Shown in pieces: positions 59,296 through 64,000 of a stretch of 64,000 nt of DNA. A program made the position numbers and the translations under genes. The stretch's first letter is position 1, and each line of letters opens with the position of its first letter. The DNA comes from Methylocella sp. (lineage in GTDB: Bacteria; Pseudomonadota; Alphaproteobacteria; Rhizobiales; Beijerinckiaceae), in assembly GCA_037200525.1 (NCBI GenBank), contig JBBCGG010000001.1, positions 1,654,501 through 1,718,500 of the forward strand, written 5' to 3'. The notes beneath the pieces were generated by a model. The model saw only the letters and a list, made by a program, of their open reading frames with translations, made no database searches and was not told the origin of the DNA.

Positions 59296-59823
59296 ATGAA
59301 ACGCGCGATCATCCTGGGAGCCATGGTTCTTTGCATTCCGGCGGCTGTTGTCGCCCAGTCTGCCGCCGAGAAAATGGGCGTAAACTCGGTTCTGGGCGTC
59401 AGCCCGAGTACGCCTGATTTCGTCAAAGAAGTAGCCATCAGCGACATGTTCGAAATCAAATCGAGTGAACTGGCAAAAGCGCGTGCGGACGGAGCTGCGG
59501 CGACATTTGCCGGACGCATGATTTCCGATCACGAAAAGACCTCAAGCGAACTGAAGGGGCTCGTCGCGAGTGGAGCGGTGAAGGCCGATATTCCCAGCAG
59601 TCTGGATAAAGCACACCAAGACAAGCTCGACAGACTGGGCGCTTCCAGTGGCGCGAATTTTGCCGAAGCATACGATGACGATCAGATTAACGCCCATAAA
59701 AGCGCTGTCGATCTTTTCGAACGTTATGCAAAGGGCGGCGATAATGAGGCTCTGAAGGAGTGGGCTTCCAAAACGCTTCCGACGCTTAAGTCACACTTGG
59801 AAATGGCGGAAGCTTTGAAATGA
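59296..59823 (+). CDS. DUF4142 periplasmic protein
   Basis: 175 residues. A signal peptide (MKRAIILGAMVLCIPAAVVA, cleavage after VAQ) is followed by the DUF4142 helical bundle (VKEVAISDMFEIKSSELAKA, FAGRMISDHEKTSSELKGLV, DDQINAHKSAVDLFERYAKG). GAAGGAG lies before the ATG at 59296. The family is linked to stress and redox conditions in alphaproteobacteria; its activity is unknown. Confidence 0.8.
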   Translation: MKRAIILGAMVLCIPAAVVAQSAAEKMGVNSVLGVSPSTPDFVKEVAISDMFEIKSSELAKARADGAAATFAGRMISDHEKTSSELKGLVASGAVKADIPSSLDKAHQDKLDRLGASSGANFAEAYDDDQINAHKSAVDLFERYAKGGDNEALKEWASKTLPTLKSHLEMAEALK

Positions 59824-60080
59824 GCCCAACGCTGCGATCACGGCGCTCCGAAAAATAAGAAATCCGTGACAGCGCGACGACCAAGAGACGATAATAGGAG
59901 TAAGGTATCTCACCGTCTGCCGTTTCTCCGGGCGCAGCGGTTGAGAGATGCCACTGCTCTTGCCCATGATGGGAAGAGCCATGCAAGTAGATCCGTGCGT
60001 CCGTCCGACTCGCCATCGTATCCTCTCGCGCCTTTCACGAGACGACTTCGGCATGTTCGAAGGCCAATTTGAGCCGTCGA

Positions 60081-60409
60081 TTTCCCCGTGCAGACCGCAA
60101 CGCCGCTGAGACTTATATGCAGCTCGGAGGAGCCGGTCTGCGCATCAGCGCCGCCACGCTGCGGCGGGCATGGAGCAAAGCCCAACGCGGCGGCGCTCTT
60201 TCCTGAATTACGGGCATGCTTTCTTCATGCAGACGGCTGATACAGCAGTGGCGAACGGACGCAGCAAGATTGAGGAGCGATTAGCGCGCTGGCTTTTGAT
60301 GGCCCATGACCGCGTCGATGGCGACAATTTGCACCTAACGCATGAGTTAGCCTTCCTGCTTCGCTTCTGGAGCGCAACATCACACGCTCGAATCTACGTC
60401 CCATTCTAG
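60081..60409 (+). pseudogene. Decayed Crp/Fnr-family regulator fragment
   Basis: Two frames together resemble the C-terminal half of a Crp/Fnr regulator. The first (60081 to ~60178) reads YMQLGGAGLRISAATLRRAW. The second (~60178 to 60409) reads NGRSKIEERLARWLLMAHDR then VDGDNLHLTHEL, after which homology is lost before the recognition helix is complete. The effector domain is missing. A frameshifted, truncated remnant. Confidence 0.65.
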
Positions 60410-60423
60410 AGTCGTTTTCAGCC

Positions 60424-61404
60424 TCAGGCTACGCCTGCGACCGCGTTGATCGCTTTCATGACTTCGGTTTTCGCGCCGTGATGCACCATATGACCCATCC
60501 CCGAAATCACATCAATCGAGCTTCCGGAAATCTCGCCATGCAATCGGATCGACTGCGATTGAGGGTCTATCAGCTGATCGTTTGCCCCAACGACTATGCC
60601 GACCGGCATAGAGAGCTCCCCGTATCGAGCCCGCATCTTGACGGCGGTGGGCACCATGAGAGCAGCGTCGGCGGCGCTTGACCGTAGTTGTGAAGGACGG
60701 AGCGCCATCTCCTTGACGGCCGCCGAGAAGGATCGCGAGCAGGCCGCCGGGAAAAAGATCTTCCGCATTAAAGCAGGCCACCCAAGGCGCCCCAATAAGG
60801 GCGCAAGCGTATGACACAGGACGTCGCCGAGGATGGGCGACGCCTGGGCGATCTGGAAGCCTGAGTCGAAGCGCTCTGTCGGATAATAATATCCAGATAC
60901 AAGAACCAGCGCTTTAACCGAAGACGGGTGTCGCAGCGCGAGCGCCGTCGCGACCGAGGCACCCAAGGAGTGCCCCAGCAAAATGCAGCGTTCAACGCCC
61001 AGCTGCACTAATGCCTTGTGTATAAGATCGGCCTGGGCGGAAGGCGTCCAGATTGTGCCCCTAGGCCGAGAACTATATCCAAAGCCCGGACGATCGAAGG
61101 CAATGACGCGGAATGTTTGGGCTGCGAGGTCGATGAGGCCGCTCGTTTCAAAATCCTGAATCTGCGTGCCATTTCCATGAATAAGTACAAGAGGCTCCCC
61201 AACCCCCCATTCGACGTAGTGCAGGCGCACCCCGTCAACATCAAGAAACCTGCCCGCCGCCGGATGGTTCTGAGTGGCGTTGCTCGCTTGCCGACGGGCG
61301 ATAAGCGCAAGCCCACCGAGGGCGGCCCCTCCAACAGCGGCTGCTACGGCGTAGTTTCGTGCATTTGAAGTTGGGCGGGTCGCCCGCGTCATGGGGAGTT
61401 TCAT
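60424..61404 (-). CDS. Alpha/beta hydrolase
   Basis: 326 residues. A membrane-anchor-like N-terminus (NYAVAAAVGGAALGGLALIA) precedes the hydrolase fold: oxyanion HGNGTQIQDF, nucleophile elbow CILLGHSLGASVATAL (Ser), acid in VVGANDQLIDPQ and His in GMGHMVHHGAK. Substrate unknown; esterase or haloperoxidase-like. It lies inside the att-bounded element near attR. Confidence 0.82.
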   Translation of the reverse strand: MKLPMTRATRPTSNARNYAVAAAVGGAALGGLALIARRQASNATQNHPAAGRFLDVDGVRLHYVEWGVGEPLVLIHGNGTQIQDFETSGLIDLAAQTFRVIAFDRPGFGYSSRPRGTIWTPSAQADLIHKALVQLGVERCILLGHSLGASVATALALRHPSSVKALVLVSGYYYPTERFDSGFQIAQASPILGDVLCHTLAPLLGRLGWPALMRKIFFPAACSRSFSAAVKEMALRPSQLRSSAADAALMVPTAVKMRARYGELSMPVGIVVGANDQLIDPQSQSIRLHGEISGSSIDVISGMGHMVHHGAKTEVMKAINAVAGVA

Positions 61405-61695
61405 ATTTGAAATCCATAAGCACCGGCATCCGGCGCGAGAGGCGATTGCTCCCCTGCGAACAAGCCGTTGGGCTGAAAGTTCCTAGGATTAGCGGATCGT
61501 GACCGGCCGCAGCGTGTATTGATAACGCTTTCCTGACGCACCTCGGAATGAAAAAGAGAGGATTGCGGCGCTGACCATTCGGTCAGTGTTCGCATTGCGT
61601 GCTTCCAGGTCAATAGCGCCATAAAAATCGTAACACGCCGCTCCCGAGCAAAGATATGGCGTAACAAACTCCAATAAAATCAACGTGGGACGGCT
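61405..61695. other. Non-coding stretch before attR
   Basis: No gene recognised. It contains scattered AT-rich sequence but no long repeat apart from the att copy that follows. Confidence 0.35.
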
Positions 61696-61761
61696 GACTT
61701 AAAATCCCTCGACCTTTTGGTCATACGGGTTCGATTCCCGTCGTCCGCACCACATTGATTT
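61696..61761 (+). repeat. attR: tRNA-Leu 3' direct repeat, right copy
   Basis: 66 bases matching 6776-6840 except for one extra T in the variable arm (CCTTTTGG versus CCTTTGG). No 5' tRNA half precedes it. Its last bases overlap the stop codon of the DUF2252 gene. Confidence 0.9.
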
Positions 61762-63004
61762 ATGAAGAGGCTTCGGTTTTCGCGGTCGCGCCGGCGCTGT
61801 TCGCCAAAGCATATTTGCGACAATGTTCGAGATATCCGCGCTCATGACTGACGAGAAGGTCGACAATGCTCGACCAAAGCCACGATGGCGCGTCGAGGGT
61901 TTTTGAGTGCTTCTTGCTCAACTCGTTGCGCCAGCCGGTCCGGGTTGCTTCATCCATCTGACGCGCATGCGCTTTCCCGACTACCGCCGCGAGAAAACCG
62001 GCGGTCTTCTTCGCTTCCTCATGAGACATTGCGCTAATTTCGATCTTCAGATCTTGCGGCAGAAGTTCGCGGATGAATACGGAGCGGCCGAGCAAATGGT
62101 CGGCGCGCATGCGCTCGCCCAGAAAAGGCGACAGATGACGCGCTCCTTCGACAACGCGCTGCGCGTCGTCGGAAGGCATGGTGGCTTTGGCGCTCCGGGG
62201 AGCCGCCGCCTTCGCCGCCTCCTTGATGTCCATCAGGCACATATCCATGTCGGACAAGGATTTCCCGTCGACCCCGAGCAGCGCGCAATAGCGCAACAGG
62301 CCAAGGGAGCTGCATCCCTTCATCCAATAGGCCGCGTCGAGAAGCTGCACCGCCGCATCATCGTCGCGCGATTTCAGCATCGTGGCTAATTGGTGAACGC
62401 CCTCGGTCTCAAAGAGCCGAACGATGTCCTGCTTTTCCACGTCGGAAAGCGGCCAGAACCGCTTGCCGAGCGGGATGATCGGATCGGTGTCCGCGATGCG
62501 CTCCCGCGCCAAATGCTTCCACGATCGTTTTGCCGCTTGCTTCATCGCGAAATGCACTGTCAGAGGCCGGTCTTCCCCCACCCGCCCTTCAGGCGCATCG
62601 AAAGCGCGCTGATAGCCTTCAATCATCTGCTCCAGCATTTGCGCCGTCGCGACGCCTGGTAGATCGGAGCCGCGCGCCGCGGAGGCCAGCGACAGACCAA
62701 GACGAATGAGATCATGCGCGGGGTTGCCGATCACCGTTTGATCCAGGTCGCGGATCTCTATTTCGATCCGCCCGTTGGCGTCCGCGACGGGACCGAGATT
62801 GCCGACATGGCAATCGCCGCAGATCCATACGGCAGGCCCCTCCGGAAGGGCTCCAACGCTTAGAGAGTCGATCCATTCATAGAACTGGATCGTGTTGCCG
62901 CGCACATAGGCGTGCGCGGATCGAGCCATTTTCAGATTGCGCACGCCATTCAGTATGAGCTCGCGCTCTTCGACCGTCGGGCTCCCTGTGAATTTCGATT
63001 GCAT
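61760..63004 (-). CDS. DUF2252 family protein
   Basis: 414 residues. Kinase-like motifs of DUF2252: RNLKMARSAHAYVRGNTIQF, AVWICGDCHVGNLGPVADAN, IEIRDLDQTVIGNPAHDLIR. The fold is thought to resemble aminoglycoside phosphotransferases. Its stop codon lies in the att repeat, so integration occurs at the very end of this host gene. Confidence 0.85.
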   Translation of the reverse strand: MQSKFTGSPTVEERELILNGVRNLKMARSAHAYVRGNTIQFYEWIDSLSVGALPEGPAVWICGDCHVGNLGPVADANGRIEIEIRDLDQTVIGNPAHDLIRLGLSLASAARGSDLPGVATAQMLEQMIEGYQRAFDAPEGRVGEDRPLTVHFAMKQAAKRSWKHLARERIADTDPIIPLGKRFWPLSDVEKQDIVRLFETEGVHQLATMLKSRDDDAAVQLLDAAYWMKGCSSLGLLRYCALLGVDGKSLSDMDMCLMDIKEAAKAAAPRSAKATMPSDDAQRVVEGARHLSPFLGERMRADHLLGRSVFIRELLPQDLKIEISAMSHEEAKKTAGFLAAVVGKAHARQMDEATRTGWRNELSKKHSKTLDAPSWLWSSIVDLLVSHERGYLEHCRKYALANSAGATAKTEASS

Positions 63005-63133
63005 GCCGCATCCTATCGCGTCTAAGCAGTGCGGGGACGCCAGACCGGAGATCGAAGCTCTGGGATTCCACTTAACCGAGGTCGCGTCGAAGGAGCGAAA
63101 ACGCGCTCCCGGAGAGCTGGGAGCAGGGGGCGA

Positions 63134-63358
63134 TCAACGCCTCTCCAACCCCTGCTCGCCAATCGTCATCGTCTCAGGAAAAGACAGAACAATCCGCTGC
63201 CGCTTGACGTCGATCACGCGGACGAACGTCGCGTCTATTTGCTTTTTGCGAACTTCAAAGCCATCGATCGCACTCATCCGGGCGGAGGCTAGGTCGCCGC
63301 GCCAGAACGTCGAATCAACGATATCTCCGCCCTTTAGAAACTCGATCCAAAACGACAT
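63134..63358 (-). CDS. Small hypothetical protein
   Basis: 74 residues from MSFWIEFLKGGDIVDSTFWR, with a beta-rich end (RVIDVKRQRIVLSFPETMTI). GAGG is 6 bases upstream of the ATG at 63358. Function unknown. Confidence 0.5.
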   Translation of the reverse strand: MSFWIEFLKGGDIVDSTFWRGDLASARMSAIDGFEVRKKQIDATFVRVIDVKRQRIVLSFPETMTIGEQGLERR

Positions 63359-64000
63359 GACGCCTCGCTGAAGCGCAGTCTCGAAGCCGCCCGATAGGCT
63401 CGATGGCTGCGAACCATTTCCTAGCGGCCCAACCACCTTGCAAAGAAGAAGTTCCGCAGGGGATCGATCATGCGTGAAGCGGAGATGCTCCTGCGTCCGC
63501 CGCGCAGGGGCGCAAGGACCGCGGAATCTCTGTCGGAGCGTCGCGGCAAGACCCGGCTTGGAGTCAGTGAGGGGCGTCAACTTGCGCTGCGTCGCGACCT
63601 GACCTTCCGCACCGGGATTGGATCAGCTGACTTCCGGCGATGGAGCCGAGAGGTCTGGATCGGGTCGCGGAATCACGCTCCGCCGCTTGCCTGCGAGACA
63701 GTTCACCTTGTGCGGCGGTTGAACGCGCGGGCCGGAACCTCAACCACGGAGCCTCCGCCGATGGATCTACGGGGTGACGAAACAAAAGCCTTGTCGCCGC
63801 GATCAGCCCGCTCCGCCGCAACGATCAGCCATTGGCCGATCCAACGCGCCGTATCCGGTCTCAATCGAACGTTTAAGAACCGCGCTAACTTCAAGCTGAC
63901 GTATTGGTCGCGACTTCTGACGGAGTAGTGCCGAACGTATCCGGTGGGCCGCATTGTGCGAAAGAAGTCTTGGAATAGACCGGTTATTCCTCCAGAGGAC
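63359..64000. other. Right end of the window, no gene recognised
   Basis: Several frames are open on both strands, but none has a good ribosome binding site or recognisable sequence. The composition is arginine/serine-rich, as expected for non-coding GC-rich DNA or decayed genes. I call nothing here. Confidence 0.35.

Larger units (their letters stand above)
6776..61761. mobile_element. Integrated prophage/genomic island at tRNA-Leu, ~55 kb
   Basis: Bounded by a 65-66 bp direct repeat of the tRNA-Leu 3' end, with a tyrosine integrase at the left edge. It carries lysogeny, replication, packaging, head, tail and lysis modules in the order expected for an HK97-type siphophage with a GTA-related tail tip. 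Two lesions (terminase frameshift, missing major tail protein) suggest it is defective. The right-hand 5.4 kb (56263-61695) is not phage-like and may be cargo or an older island. Confidence 0.85.

Noticed and set aside
63470-63954. Overlapping frames at the right end on both strands
   Set aside because: No ribosome sites, no recognisable sequence, and Arg/Ser-rich composition; not supported as genes.
1-64000. CRISPR array or additional restriction-modification system
   Set aside because: No regularly spaced direct repeats with unique spacers were seen. The only methyltransferase lacks a restriction partner.

Overview
The window is a chromosomal segment of an alphaproteobacterium, most likely Hyphomicrobiales (Beijerinckiaceae/Methylocystaceae-like). 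The basis is protein style: a fused rubrerythrin/Vit1 MbfA-type iron exporter behind an Irr/ICE-like box, a HisKA_2 kinase, a coiled-coil outer-membrane porin, and GTA-related tail proteins. The genus is an inference. No database search was possible.

Layout. (1) 1-6745 is host flank: small secreted proteins, a MoeB/ThiF-type adenylyltransferase, tRNA-Gln(CTG), a degenerate tRNA-Arg-like 3' half, a complete IS5-family insertion sequence with CTAG target duplication, a porin, and mbfA. (2) 6746-6831 is tRNA-Leu(TAA). Its 3' part (6776-6840) is repeated at 61696-61761. A tyrosine integrase sits directly beside the tRNA, so the two repeats read as attL/attR of a ~55-kb integrated element. (3) 6912-13630 is the leftward early operon: integrase, excisionase-like protein, SSB and a large ParB-like protein, with one inward-facing 2TM SLATT-like gene. 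(4) 13631-16345 is the immunity region: Xre repressor, Cro-like protein, four copies of a 17-bp operator placed on two promoters, and between them a two-gene Xre-ImmA/IrrE cassette. (5) 16346-24981 is rightward replication and regulation: second ParB-like protein, GcrA-like HTH, DNA methyltransferase, a Toprim-dead primase paralog, TSCPD protein, primase, a reversed HigBA/RelE-like toxin-antitoxin, SF3-type helicase, a 9-bp iteron array and a NusG-like antiterminator. (6) 25138-55866 holds HNH, terminase, portal, protease, capsid, connectors, tape measure, a GTA-like tail tip (DUF2460, DUF2163, NlpC/P60, tail tip protein), tail fibre, endolysin and holin/spanin-like genes. (7) 56263-61404 is non-viral cargo or older island remains: aldehyde dehydrogenase, two decayed genes (SRAP, Crp/Fnr), DUF4142 and an alpha/beta hydrolase. 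(8) 61760-64000 is host flank with DUF2252.

Most notable. The head-gene part of the late operon is interrupted four times by opposite-strand cargo: a HisKA_2 kinase, a GAF-PAS hybrid histidine kinase, a pair of paralogous secreted Gly-rich proteins, and a third small secreted protein. The prophage also looks damaged. The large terminase has a one-base frameshift just before its Walker A motif. No major tail protein gene is visible, and the tail chaperone-like frame has no start codon. A lysogen could therefore keep the element as a cargo platform without making normal virions. Further items are three copies of a jelly-roll-like module spread over two tail-tip proteins, a candidate iteron origin, and a two-operator repressor circuit with a possibly leaderless cro-like transcript.
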